Source: Bacteroidota bacterium (lineage in GTDB: Bacteria; Bacteroidota; Bacteroidia; Chitinophagales; Chitinophagaceae). From it: a DNA stretch of 63,076 nucleotides. Where the stretch lies: assembly GCA_018268135.1 (NCBI GenBank), contig JAFDXD010000154.1:1-63076 (forward strand), given 5' to 3'. Made by a program: the position numbers and the translations under genes. This document shows positions 42,938 to 51,853 of the stretch, in pieces (the stretch's first letter is position 1; each line of letters opens with the position of its first letter). Under the pieces are notes generated by a model. That model saw only the letters and a list, made by a program, of their open reading frames with translations, was not told the origin of the DNA and made no database searches.

Positions 42938-43969
42938 TTAATAACTCCAAAGGTCTTGCTCGTAGTTGAAAATTTTATCTTTAATATTTTCTCCTTCAAG
43001 TAGTTGCAGTATAGGATTATCACTTAAGCCCTTGTAATTTTTAATATACAGGTCGTAAGGATTATCAATAGTACTCTTTATGATGCGGCCATAAAACATT
43101 CTGTTTTCAAATAACTCTTCCCAACTCATGTGTGCTCCATAGTTTTTGCCATTATACACATCATATTTAGCAAAAGTAGGCCTCATATCGGGGTAGTAAA
43201 CCCAAAACAATTCAGTTTCGCCCAAATTTAAGCCTGCACTGGTAGTTATATTTTTTACAGGTGCAATGCCCAAAATCCGGAAAAACAACCTTGAGCTTTC
43301 TTTATCAAAAATTACTTCTTCTTTAATCCGGAATTTATAAATCGAATCAAGGTTTACTTCATTTCTCATCATTTTATTAGACACCAGGTTACCCAAGGTA
43401 TCGTAAATAGGAACAGATACAGAGTCTCCGCCTATGGCACTTGCTACCTGACTAATAGTTAAAGGTGTAGTAAACCTATCATCAATGCTACTAAATGCAG
43501 TAACTACACTGTCTTGAATAGCTTGTAAGAGTATGGAAATAAACCGCTGGTTTCCATTGTTTTCATCGGCAGAGTACCTAAATGGAAGGTTCATTTTTTC
43601 CCTGGTATCTATTTCCCTCCATATTTTGTGCCTGTACACTGCATCATCTGCTCTTATATCTTCATAAGGCAAAGGAGTACGGTCTCTAATGGCATCATCA
43701 TTAACGGCGCCATCTCTTCTTAAAGATTTTAAAACTTTTTTAATTGGCAAACTATCTACAGCCAGTGCAGGCACTGCTGCTACAGCCTGTAAAGTATCTG
43801 CAGTAGCCACAGTAGGCTGAATTTTAGTTTTTGTTTTTGACCTGGTAGTCCTTTTTGTAGACTTACGTTGTGTGGATTTGGCCGGCTTTCTTTTTTGAGC
43901 TGTAGCCATATCTGCAAAACCGCAAAACAAAATTGCCAATAACAGATATTTTAAAATATCCTTTTTCAT
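42938..43969 (-). CDS. gldN: Gliding/T9SS protein GldN
   Basis: 343-aa periplasmic partner of GldK that forms the T9SS ring beneath the outer membrane. A signal peptide (to ATAQ) is followed by an extremely basic Lys/Arg/Thr tract (about 25-50), then the GldN fold: RDRTPLPYEDIRADDAVYRHKIWREID read in two parts, FRIKEEVIFDKESSRLFFRILGI, LGETELFWVYYPDMRP and MFYGRIIKSTIDNPYDLYIK. Last gene of gldK-gldL-gldM-gldN, 22 bases after gldM. Confidence 0.95.
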   Translation of the reverse strand: MKKDILKYLLLAILFCGFADMATAQKRKPAKSTQRKSTKRTTRSKTKTKIQPTVATADTLQAVAAVPALAVDSLPIKKVLKSLRRDGAVNDDAIRDRTPLPYEDIRADDAVYRHKIWREIDTREKMNLPFRYSADENNGNQRFISILLQAIQDSVVTAFSSIDDRFTTPLTISQVASAIGGDSVSVPIYDTLGNLVSNKMMRNEVNLDSIYKFRIKEEVIFDKESSRLFFRILGIAPVKNITTSAGLNLGETELFWVYYPDMRPTFAKYDVYNGKNYGAHMSWEELFENRMFYGRIIKSTIDNPYDLYIKNYKGLSDNPILQLLEGENIKDKIFNYEQDLWSY

Positions 43970-43991
43970 ATTCTTCTGTTTTTATGTTTTT

Positions 43992-45509
43992 TTAGTACAG
44001 TACTATTGATCTTTCATCAATAATCCTTGTGCCATCGGGGCCTGATGCCCTGATATTGGTAAAGGTAATGGTAGAACCCGGACCGCACCTGTTTATTAAA
44101 GCTCTTAATGGTTCTAAACTATTACTACTAATAGATGCTGTAGCTACATTGGGGAAGTTTGCTCCCGAAAAATAAACTGTAGCACCTACAATAGAATATC
44201 TTAAATCAAATTCAAAATTTTCGAGTTCTGCACGGCAGGCTGATTGATTTTTAAATTCAACAGCAGGTACCCTTGCTTTACCAGATCCTACTTTAAAAAT
44301 TGGGTCAGGTATTCTTTTAATTCTAAAATCAAATTTGGTAGCATGTCCATCTGCATTTACAGTAATAGAGGCTGCACCCGGGCCTGATACTCTTACAGTT
44401 CTGTTAGAGCCGCTGCCGCTAATAGTTCCGCCAGACATGGTAACTGAGGTTTTATCCCAGCCTGTAGGCGAGCCAATAGTAACAGGATTATCTATACCAA
44501 TATAAAATACATTCATTTTATCCAGCATTACTGCTGCACCACCCGGTGTACCTACTACGTATTCCACATTTTTTGTGTCCACTTTATCATTACCGTCCTG
44601 ATCTTTATAACGGATGGTAACCGGTACTGAGTGTGGGCCTCCGCCAGATGCCTGAAGTTTGTAAACACCCTGGCCATCTACTGTTGGCACTGATGCTCCA
44701 TTTACGCTAATTTGTGGCACAGCGGCTGAGCTGTATGCGCCAATACCTGCTGTAATGGTAAGTTCCTGACCGGGCATTACATAGTTAGAGCTTTGCCCTA
44801 TCAGTACACCTGTTTTATCAAATTTTACTTTTACTGCGCCAACCTGTTCGTGGCAAAAAGTTACTACCTGGTTTTCAGCATTCTTCACATTGTTTTGAAA
44901 TTTACTTAGCAGGGTTAATGCTGCTACAGTAGGTGTCATGTGAAAATAAGCTTCTGTAAATTCTTTCTTTTTCCCATCCTGTCCTATTTGTGGTGCTACA
45001 TCTACCGGAAATGTACTTGCAAATTTTGCATTAATCTCCGGATCAATAGCCAACATAGCGGCTTTATAATCCTGTAGCTTTTTTTCAAGCTTTGGGCCTT
45101 CGTTTTGTCCGCCAGGGCCATTGCCAAATAGGCGTGTTGCAGCTTCCAGGTCATCTTCTTTAAATTTTTCCTGGCCATCTACCATTTCCAAACCTGATTC
45201 TTTTTTCAGGTTTGCTTTTAATTGGTTAATATAAGTATCCATATCTGCCGAAAGCTTTTGAGCCTCTACTGCTTTTGGATTCCATATAGCTGCTTTTTGA
45301 GCAGTTAATGGATCTGCCAGCTTTGCTTCGAGAGATTTATAAAGGGTATTATTGGCTGCAGTAAGGTTGGTATTAGAAGTCATCAAACTTTTATCTACCA
45401 CCTTAAAGGCGTTTAATATTTCAGACGAAACGTTTAATGCAAGTAGTGCGGTAAGCACCAGGTACATTAGGTTTATCATCTTTTGCCGGGGCTCTTTGGG
45501 TAAAGCCAT
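43992..45509 (-). CDS. gldM: Gliding/T9SS motor protein GldM
   Basis: 505 aa. One N-terminal membrane helix (INLMYLVLTALLALNV, about 12-27) followed by a long periplasmic rod of several domains. With GldL it forms the proton-driven rotary motor of the T9SS. The start MALPKEPRQKMINLMYLVLTA and FKVVDKSL just after the helix are typical. The last domain contacts GldK/GldN in known systems. Preceded by an 86-base spacer that contains a small hairpin. Confidence 0.96.
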   Translation of the reverse strand: MALPKEPRQKMINLMYLVLTALLALNVSSEILNAFKVVDKSLMTSNTNLTAANNTLYKSLEAKLADPLTAQKAAIWNPKAVEAQKLSADMDTYINQLKANLKKESGLEMVDGQEKFKEDDLEAATRLFGNGPGGQNEGPKLEKKLQDYKAAMLAIDPEINAKFASTFPVDVAPQIGQDGKKKEFTEAYFHMTPTVAALTLLSKFQNNVKNAENQVVTFCHEQVGAVKVKFDKTGVLIGQSSNYVMPGQELTITAGIGAYSSAAVPQISVNGASVPTVDGQGVYKLQASGGGPHSVPVTIRYKDQDGNDKVDTKNVEYVVGTPGGAAVMLDKMNVFYIGIDNPVTIGSPTGWDKTSVTMSGGTISGSGSNRTVRVSGPGAASITVNADGHATKFDFRIKRIPDPIFKVGSGKARVPAVEFKNQSACRAELENFEFDLRYSIVGATVYFSGANFPNVATASISSNSLEPLRALINRCGPGSTITFTNIRASGPDGTRIIDERSIVLY

Positions 45510-45595
45510 AACTTATTGGTATTAATAGTTTTTATATAATATTGTTTGGATTATCAGAATTTAATATTTTAATGGTAAGTACTACCATTGACATA
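45510..45595 (-). other. gldL-gldM intercistronic spacer with small hairpin
   Basis: AATGGTA/TACCATT (7 bp, 5-base loop) just after the gldL stop. Not followed by T, so not a terminator; it may shape mRNA stability between the two genes. Confidence 0.35.
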
Positions 45596-46363
45596 TTATC
45601 TTCCCTGCATTGCGCTTAGCATATTGCCATATACGCCATTTAGTTTACTTAAGTTGGTTGCCAAATTGCCAATTTGTTCTTTAGCTTTGTTGGCATCATC
45701 CACACTGTTCATCATTGCTTCACTTGCTTCGGCCATTTTACCATAAAAACTATTCAGCGCTTTAAGGTGATTATTGCTTTCTTTTAATTCAAGCTCATAA
45801 ATGGTATTTAAAGAGCCGAGGTTTTTTGTAAGTACCTGTACCTGCTCATGAAAACCTTTAGCGCTTTCAGAGGCATTATTAAATGATGCCATTGTATTAG
45901 CGCTGCTTGCAAATGCTGTAGACATAGTGCCTATTGCAGCAGTAGCTTCTTTAGTTTTAGCGCTAAAATCGCTGGTAGTTTTTACTACATCACTTACATC
46001 TGATATACCTGAAACGGTAGTACCTAATTTTTGGAAACCTTCGCTAAGTCTTTTTAAATTAGCAGGAGTAATATCTGCTTCCTGCAACATTTTATCCATG
46101 CTATTTAAAGCAGGGTTGCCAACCGGTACAGCTTTTACACTTGCTCCACTTTCAAATTCTTCTTTTACCGGTGGATATATCAGGTATAAAATACCATACA
46201 CAAGAAATACGAAACATTCTGTATATAAACCAATCTTAAGCCACAAATCGGCGATTGGAGTATGTAATATTTTTTGTAATGCGCCAAATATAACTGCGGC
46301 AGCAGCTACAGATACGGCAACGTCCATCCATTTACTAACGTTTGAAGGAATTTTTACTGACAT
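45596..46363 (-). CDS. gldL: Gliding/T9SS motor protein GldL
   Basis: 255 aa inner-membrane stator of the T9SS motor. Two membrane helices (about 14-33 and 42-62) are joined by a short loop, and Glu49 in the second helix (LYTECFVF) is present at the position shown to be critical in Flavobacterium GldL. The long cytoplasmic tail is helical with coiled-coil character (LKRLSEGFQKLGTTVSGI, NDANKAKEQIG-like). Works with GldM, encoded next. Confidence 0.95.
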   Translation of the reverse strand: MSVKIPSNVSKWMDVAVSVAAAAVIFGALQKILHTPIADLWLKIGLYTECFVFLVYGILYLIYPPVKEEFESGASVKAVPVGNPALNSMDKMLQEADITPANLKRLSEGFQKLGTTVSGISDVSDVVKTTSDFSAKTKEATAAIGTMSTAFASSANTMASFNNASESAKGFHEQVQVLTKNLGSLNTIYELELKESNNHLKALNSFYGKMAEASEAMMNSVDDANKAKEQIGNLATNLSKLNGVYGNMLSAMQGR

Positions 46364-46432
46364 TTTCTTAGATTTTAAATTTGTTTAACTGGGGGTTGTT
46401 TGATAAAATATAAATCGGGACTTTGGTGAAAT

Positions 46433-46464
46433 AATAACCCATTTCATTTAAAAAATGGGTTATT
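46433..46464 (-). other. gldK-gldL intercistronic hairpin
   Basis: Perfect 12-bp stem AATAACCCATTT/AAATGGGTTATT (46433-46444, 46453-46464) in the 149-base gap between gldK and gldL. On the minus strand it is followed by TTTCACC rather than a T run, so it may be a weak attenuator or a processing site setting the GldK:GldL ratio. Confidence 0.5.
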
Positions 46465-46512
46465 AAATAAAGTATTTTGATCTAAAATTGTAATCTATAA
46501 AGCGAAGTTTTA

Positions 46513-47808
46513 TTATCTGCGTTTACCCTGAGATGGTGGTAAATCAATTACACAACGGAAACCAATATATGATTTAGAAGTATCCTGGTATTCGTAACTG
46601 CGGGTGCTGGTTTGCAAATAATATGCAACATCTTTCCAGCTACCTCCTCTTATTACTTTACGTTTCATCCTTGGAGGATCAGAGTCTTTTGCATTCCAAC
46701 GGATATCGGGGTTTTCATCATGCTGAAAGTTGTAACCTCCTTCATAATAAAGAGATGATGTCCATTCTGATACATTACCAGCCATATTGTATAAACCAAA
46801 ATCATTAGGCCAGTAAGCATCTGCACGAGCGGTATATAAAGCGCCGTCTTCAGGATAGTTTCCTCTGCCGGGCTTAAAGTTTGCCAATAAGCAACCTTTT
46901 TTATTTCTTAAGTAAGGGCCTCCCCATGGATAAGGTGATTGAGACCTTCCGCCTCTTGCTGCATATTCCCATTGTGCTTCTGTAGGAAGGCGGAAATCTG
47001 TTTCCGGTGTTCTCTTTTTTCCTTCAAGATAAGCATTGAGGTAAAGTGTTCTCCATTCGCAAAATGCAGTGGCTTGTTTCCAGTTTACGCCTACTACAGG
47101 ATAGTTACCATAAGCAGGGTGGCTGTAATATCTTTTTGCCATTGGCTCATTATAAGAGTAAGCAAAATCTCTTACCCAGCATAATGAATCAGGATAAACC
47201 GGTATTTGTTGTTTTACTATAAAGGCCGAACGTGGCACGGTGGCATCCCTGTTCATAGCGGCAGCTTTATAATCAAATGTTTCAGACTGGTAAATTATTT
47301 TTTTAGCATCAATTTCTTTTTTGCCAAAAATCCTGTTGTCGGGTGTTAAAATTATTGCATCTATTTTTTCAATAGTTGCTTTATCGCCCCATTTAATAGT
47401 TGAAGCTTTTTTCCAGTCAACGTATTCTGTACCATCATTGCCCTGCTTTACATAGCCCATTAATTTGGCGGCTATTGAATCTCTAACCCAATTGGTAAAC
47501 TGACGATATTCGTTATTGGTGATTTCAGTAGCATCCATCCAAAAGCCACTGATAGAAACCTGTTTGTTTCTTGCAGTAAAGGAGTAATTGATATCCTCAT
47601 CACTTGGACCCATGTGAAAGGTTCCCGGTGGTACATACACCATACCTGGCGGCCTGGTAAGATTCCATCTTGCACCAGGTGCTACTCCATGTAACTGGCC
47701 ATCATTTGGCAATGAGCCAGATTTCTTTTTTCCACTTAGCATTTTACAACTGCTTGCGGAAGTAGCGATAGCAGCAACTGCTATAAAATAGAATAACCGA
47801 TTATTCAT
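46513..47808 (-). CDS. gldK: Gliding/T9SS lipoprotein GldK
   Basis: 431 aa. Lipobox ASSC (Cys21), then a formylglycine-generating-enzyme/sulfatase-modifying-factor fold: PPGMVYVPPGTFHMG, GFWMDATEITNNEYRQF, WEYAARGG, NMAGNVSEWTSSLY and VIRGGSWKD. It forms the outer-membrane-associated ring with GldN and is a structural, not catalytic, use of the fold. First gene of gldKLMN, preceded by a promoter. Confidence 0.96.
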   Translation of the reverse strand: MNNRLFYFIAVAAIATSASSCKMLSGKKKSGSLPNDGQLHGVAPGARWNLTRPPGMVYVPPGTFHMGPSDEDINYSFTARNKQVSISGFWMDATEITNNEYRQFTNWVRDSIAAKLMGYVKQGNDGTEYVDWKKASTIKWGDKATIEKIDAIILTPDNRIFGKKEIDAKKIIYQSETFDYKAAAMNRDATVPRSAFIVKQQIPVYPDSLCWVRDFAYSYNEPMAKRYYSHPAYGNYPVVGVNWKQATAFCEWRTLYLNAYLEGKKRTPETDFRLPTEAQWEYAARGGRSQSPYPWGGPYLRNKKGCLLANFKPGRGNYPEDGALYTARADAYWPNDFGLYNMAGNVSEWTSSLYYEGGYNFQHDENPDIRWNAKDSDPPRMKRKVIRGGSWKDVAYYLQTSTRSYEYQDTSKSYIGFRCVIDLPPSQGKRR

Positions 47809-47831
47809 TTTTTTAACTTTGAGGGTAATAG

Positions 47832-47839
47832 CAAATGTA
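47832..47839 (-). promoter_or_regulatory. gldK -7 element
   Basis: Minus strand TACATTTG, a full TAnnTTTG match 23 bases before the gldK ATG. The -33 region has no clear TTG, so another factor or a weak promoter is possible. Confidence 0.5.
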
Positions 47840-47967
47840 ATGATTATTTTGATTTAATATCATTCGTTAATAGCCGTTTTCATGTTTTTTATTCACAAAT
47901 ACATATCTCCGAATTATTATAAACGAGTTAATTATTCAATTATTGTGAGCTAATATAAATTGATATT

Positions 47968-50028
47968 TTAAATTTTCATTAACAAAGCTAATTCTGCTAC
48001 ATTTTTAACGGGTTTTTCACAACTATAATTTCTACACAAGTATATGGTAGGCTCCGTATTAAATGCCTTTCCTTTTAATAACGGATAATTTTCTTCTTTA
48101 GTACCCGACTGGATCACTCTAAATGGATTAAATATGTTTATTATTTGTTTACGCAAAGCATTTATATCTGTACCGGTAATGGCTATTTCATTTATTCCTT
48201 TACACAATTTTAAATAGGCAGAAGCCCAAACTGCGAATGATCCGGGGTATTTTATTGTAACATTACTCATACCTTTTATCATATTGGCAGCTCTATTATG
48301 CCACTCTTTTTTATCAAAAATGATGGATAAATATAATAGGTTATGCGCCATTATTGCATTTGCTGATGCTGTGGCGCCATCATATACTTCTATTTTTTTT
48401 ACCACAATATCGGTTTGGCTATTGCCTGTATAATAAAAAAGGCTGCTTTCGGGGTCAGCAAAATTTTGCAGGGCATCTTCTGTAAATTGTTTTGCTGTTA
48501 ATAAATATTGGATTTGCCCGGTTATTTCCTGCAAATAAATACAGGCTTCAATAAAATAAGCATAGTCATCTAAAAATGCCGGATGCTTTGCAATACCATC
48601 TTTATAAGTATGAAATACCGTTTTATCGTGAGTATTAATAAATTTTTTTTCAATAAACTGATACAATTGAATGGCTTCGTTAGCATAAGCTTCTTCTGAT
48701 GTGGCTGCATACGATTTGCAAAATGCTGTAATTAAAAGTGCATTCCAACTCAGGATTATTTTATCATCGGTAGCTGGTCTTACTCTTTTATTTCTGGCTT
48801 GTAATAGTTTTTGCCGACTGCCGGAGATTAATTGCTCCCATTCGTTTTTAGATAAATTGAATGATTTTGAAATACTATCGGCTGATGAAGTAATGTTCAA
48901 AATATTGGTATGCTCCCAGTTGCCTTGTAAGGTTATATTAAAATACTTACAAAATGCTTCACTATTTTTTTCTAAAATATTATCTACTTCTGTTTTGCTC
49001 CATACATAAAATTTACCTTCTACCCCTTCGCTATCTGCATCTAAAGCAGCATAAAAGCCCCCTTCGGGGTTTTTCATTTCGGTTAATAGAAACCGAATTG
49101 TAGAATGAATAGCCGATTGATAAAAATTATTTTTTGTAAGCTGGTAAGCATCGCTCAGTACATTTAAAAGAAGGGCATTATCATACAGCATTTTTTCAAA
49201 ATGAGGCACCAGCCATTTATCATCGGTGCTATACCTGCAAAGGCCACCGCCCAATTGATCGTATATACCGCCATTTATCATTTTGTGCAATGATAACTCT
49301 GCATGCTGCAAGGCAATATCATCTTTGAAAAAACAGGCATACTGTAATAAATATTGTAAAGAAAATGTTTGTGGAAATTTTGGCGCCTTGCCAAAGCCTC
49401 CTTCTGTTTTATCTGCATTTTTAAGCAGGTTATCTTTTATTAAAGTGCAATTATGATTGCTAAAAAAGTTTTCATCGTGTAGGGTTTCTATGATATTTTT
49501 TATGCCTCCAAAATTGTTTGAATGCTGTATATGCTCAATTAATTGACTCGCCTGTAGTTCTATTTCTTCTTTTTTATTGAGCCAGGCATCTTTTACTGAA
49601 AGCAACACATCTTTCCAACCGGGACGGTTATACGCTCTTTCGGGTGGAAAATAAGTGCCTCCAAAAAAGGGCTTAGCATCCGGAGTAAGAAATACATTTA
49701 ATGGCCAGCCTCCATTACCTGCAATGGCCTGTATGGCTTCCATATAAATATTATCAAGGTCGGGGCGCTCTTCTCTATCTACTTTAATATTGATAAAATT
49801 AGTATTCATCAACTCGGCCACTGAATCATTTTCAAAGCTTTCTTTTTCCATTACATGGCACCAGTGGCAGGCCGAGTATCCAATACTTAACAGAATAGGT
49901 TTGTTTTGGAGCTTTGCTTCATTTAAAGCCTCCTGCCCCCATGCAAACCAATGAACAGGATTGTTGGCATGTTGCAATAAATAAGGGCTGGTTTCATCCT
50001 TTAACCGATTGCGGTGAGTGGCTTGCAT
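47968..50028 (-). CDS. Thioredoxin-domain (DUF255, YyaL/SPATA20-type) protein
   Basis: 686 aa. A thioredoxin-like DUF255 domain (about 1-165) carries the CxxC-type motif Cys54-His-Trp-Cys57 in [11 protein letters not shown]; the rest is an alpha/alpha toroid similar to N-acylglucosamine epimerase/cellobiose epimerase folds ([43 protein letters not shown]). Conserved from bacteria to humans, with no proven substrate. Separated from hemD by a terminator. Confidence 0.92.
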   Translation of the reverse strand: MQATHRNRLKDETSPYLLQHANNPVHWFAWGQEALNEAKLQNKPILLSIGYSACHWCHVMEKESFENDSVAELMNTNFINIKVDREERPDLDNIYMEAIQAIAGNGGWPLNVFLTPDAKPFFGGTYFPPERAYNRPGWKDVLLSVKDAWLNKKEEIELQASQLIEHIQHSNNFGGIKNIIETLHDENFFSNHNCTLIKDNLLKNADKTEGGFGKAPKFPQTFSLQYLLQYACFFKDDIALQHAELSLHKMINGGIYDQLGGGLCRYSTDDKWLVPHFEKMLYDNALLLNVLSDAYQLTKNNFYQSAIHSTIRFLLTEMKNPEGGFYAALDADSEGVEGKFYVWSKTEVDNILEKNSEAFCKYFNITLQGNWEHTNILNITSSADSISKSFNLSKNEWEQLISGSRQKLLQARNKRVRPATDDKIILSWNALLITAFCKSYAATSEEAYANEAIQLYQFIEKKFINTHDKTVFHTYKDGIAKHPAFLDDYAYFIEACIYLQEITGQIQYLLTAKQFTEDALQNFADPESSLFYYTGNSQTDIVVKKIEVYDGATASANAIMAHNLLYLSIIFDKKEWHNRAANMIKGMSNVTIKYPGSFAVWASAYLKLCKGINEIAITGTDINALRKQIINIFNPFRVIQSGTKEENYPLLKGKAFNTEPTIYLCRNYSCEKPVKNVAELALLMKI

Positions 50029-50050
50029 AACATTTTTTATAAAAGTACAA

Positions 50051-50093
50051 TAAAGAAAAGGGCTTCAAAAGCCTAATTTCTTTTGAAGCCCTT
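50051..50093 (-). terminator. Terminator after hemD
   Basis: Perfect 14-bp stem AAGGGCTTCAAAAG/CTTTTGAAGCCCTT (50058-50071, 50080-50093), 8-base loop, followed on the minus strand by TTCTTTATT. Confidence 0.8.
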
Positions 50094-50116
50094 ATAAAAA
50101 TTTTGATGTAGGTATT

Positions 50117-50908
50117 TTATTTTTTTTTGCCTGAAAGTATAAATTGCTCTAAAGCGCTTACCATACTTGGGCTTTGGGGTTGAGGTGCTTTAATATCGAG
50201 TACTAGTCCGGCATCTTCGGCTGCTTTAAAAGTATTGGCACCAAAAACGGCTATTTTAGTTCCATTTTGCTTAAACTTTGGAAAATTTTGCATCAGGCTT
50301 TTTACGCCGCCCGGTGTAAAAAGGCATATCACATCATAATTACGGTTTACCACTTCTTTTACATCGTTGCTAATAATTTTGTATAGTACCGGTGTAGCAT
50401 ACTCGCAATGATGAGATTTTAACCAACCTGTTATTTCGCTATCAAAAGATTCTGAGCAGGGGTACAAAAATTTTTCATTGTCTTTATGTTTATTAATAAC
50501 ATCAAAAAGACTTTTATTGGTACCATCCGCTCCATAAAAAACTTTTCGTTTTCGGTACAAAATAAATTTTTGTAAATAGAGGGCTACAGCTTCTGTGATA
50601 CAGAAATATTTAGTGTCTTGCGATATTGTGGTTTTCATTTCATCACAGGTTCTAAAGAAATGATCAATCGCATTTCTACTGGTAAAAATAACGGCTGAAT
50701 AAGCGGCAATATCAATTTTTTGCTTTCGGAATTCTTTAGAAGCCACTGCTTCTACCTTGATAAAAGGAAAAAAATCGAGGTTCAGGCTATACTTTTTTGC
50801 CAAATCAAAATACGGAGATTTTAAACCTTCCGGCTTATGTTGGGCAATAAGTATTTTCTTAATCTTGTTGGCTGGCACGGCAGCAATTTTTTCAGCTTCT
50901 TTTAGCAT
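50117..50908 (-). CDS. hemD: Uroporphyrinogen-III synthase
   Basis: 263 aa; closes the linear tetrapyrrole with D-ring inversion. The family is poorly conserved, but YSAVIFTSRNAIDHFF, the CSESFDSEI region and ICLFTPGGVKSLMQNF with GTKIAVFGANTFKAAEDAGL are as expected for Bacteroidota HemD. It ends in a basic tail (SGKKK). A promoter of its own lies in the end of the preceding DUF4271 gene. Confidence 0.88.
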   Translation of the reverse strand: MLKEAEKIAAVPANKIKKILIAQHKPEGLKSPYFDLAKKYSLNLDFFPFIKVEAVASKEFRKQKIDIAAYSAVIFTSRNAIDHFFRTCDEMKTTISQDTKYFCITEAVALYLQKFILYRKRKVFYGADGTNKSLFDVINKHKDNEKFLYPCSESFDSEITGWLKSHHCEYATPVLYKIISNDVKEVVNRNYDVICLFTPGGVKSLMQNFPKFKQNGTKIAVFGANTFKAAEDAGLVLDIKAPQPQSPSMVSALEQFILSGKKK

Positions 50909-50930
50909 GCTTATATTCCAAATGGTAATG

Positions 50931-50963
50931 CAAATTTACAATTTTATCTTAAGAAAAACCAAA
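50931..50963 (-). promoter_or_regulatory. hemD promoter within the 3' end of the DUF4271 gene
   Basis: Minus strand TTTG (50960-50963), 21-base spacer, TAAATTTG (50931-50938). Full match to the Bacteroidota pattern, 22 bases before the hemD ATG. Confidence 0.65.
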
Positions 50964-51808
50964 GAAGCTTTATATATTAAAAAAAGAGGCAGTATTTCTA
51001 CAGAAAAAATATATAATAAAAAATGTAACCGTCCTATTTTGATATGATGTTGTAAAAGGCTATACGATCTTACAAAGCGCATGATAAACAATAGGGCTAT
51101 TACTATCAACGTAATAATTAATAGCGGCCTTGCTAAATTATTATCTGCAAAAGACATGATAATAATTAAAGGCAAAAGACAAATGGCAATAATTTTATTT
51201 ATTAAAAAAACTATAAAAGTATAGAGGTCTGTTTCGAGTTTATAGCCTGTTATCCATCCAATAATTTTTAAGGTAAAATATTTTACTAAATAAATTAAAG
51301 CTACTGCTGCAATACATCCTGCAAGTAAAGCCCAACTTTTTATGAGGGTAGTAGTATGTAAAAGTTGTAACAATAAGTACACAAATACGCCAGCTACAAT
51401 TACAAAAAATAAATTAAAAATTAAAGAGGGCAATTTATCCTGCAACAACTGGTCGGTAAGCTGGCTTTGCCTTAAGGAAGAATTAAAAAACACTCTGAAC
51501 ATGTTAGAGAAGTATCGTGGCCAGCCCGATTTGGCAATACCTAAAATAAGAGCTAAGCCGGCAAGCAGATAAAAGAAGGCATCTGTATCTTTCCTGTTTT
51601 TTGCTGATTCCATTAAGTAAACAGGCTGGCTTTTGCTATTTAAAAAACGGCATTCTTCTACAAGCTGCTTAAGTGTATGGACAGGCTTAGCCATTGCCTG
51701 TTTTTGTATGGCAGAATCGCTATGGGATACTGTTAATTCATTCACCTGCGCCCTGGCAGAAAAATGTAAAGTGAAGAGTACAAAAAATATAAGCCAATAA
51801 TACCTCAA
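50936..51808 (-). CDS. DUF4271 family membrane protein
   Basis: 290 aa starting at a TTG codon (51808; no ATG is available between the -7 element and the signal peptide). Signal peptide (YYWLIFFVLFTLHFSARAQ), a short periplasmic stretch, then about seven hydrophobic segments (FYLLAGLALILGIAKSG, LIFNLFFVIVAGVFVYLLLQ). DUF4271 is a Bacteroidota family of unknown function commonly located beside hemD. Overlaps the hemD promoter at its end. Confidence 0.85.
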   Translation of the reverse strand: MRYYWLIFFVLFTLHFSARAQVNELTVSHSDSAIQKQAMAKPVHTLKQLVEECRFLNSKSQPVYLMESAKNRKDTDAFFYLLAGLALILGIAKSGWPRYFSNMFRVFFNSSLRQSQLTDQLLQDKLPSLIFNLFFVIVAGVFVYLLLQLLHTTTLIKSWALLAGCIAAVALIYLVKYFTLKIIGWITGYKLETDLYTFIVFLINKIIAICLLPLIIIMSFADNNLARPLLIITLIVIALLFIMRFVRSYSLLQHHIKIGRLHFLLYIFSVEILPLFLIYKASLVFLKIKL

Positions 51809-51825
51809 CCTGTAAAATTTGATTG

Positions 51826-51833
51826 CAAAAATA
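51826..51833 (-). promoter_or_regulatory. -7 element of the DUF4271 gene
   Basis: Minus strand TATTTTTG, full TAnnTTTG match, 17 bases before the TTG start codon. It supports the TTG as the true start. Confidence 0.45.
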
Positions 51834-51853
51834 CTGTCAATTATTAAATAAAC

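Noticed and set aside
45927-46388. 153-codon open frame on the plus strand
   Set aside because: Antisense to gldL, a gene with clear family motifs including Glu49; no independent support.
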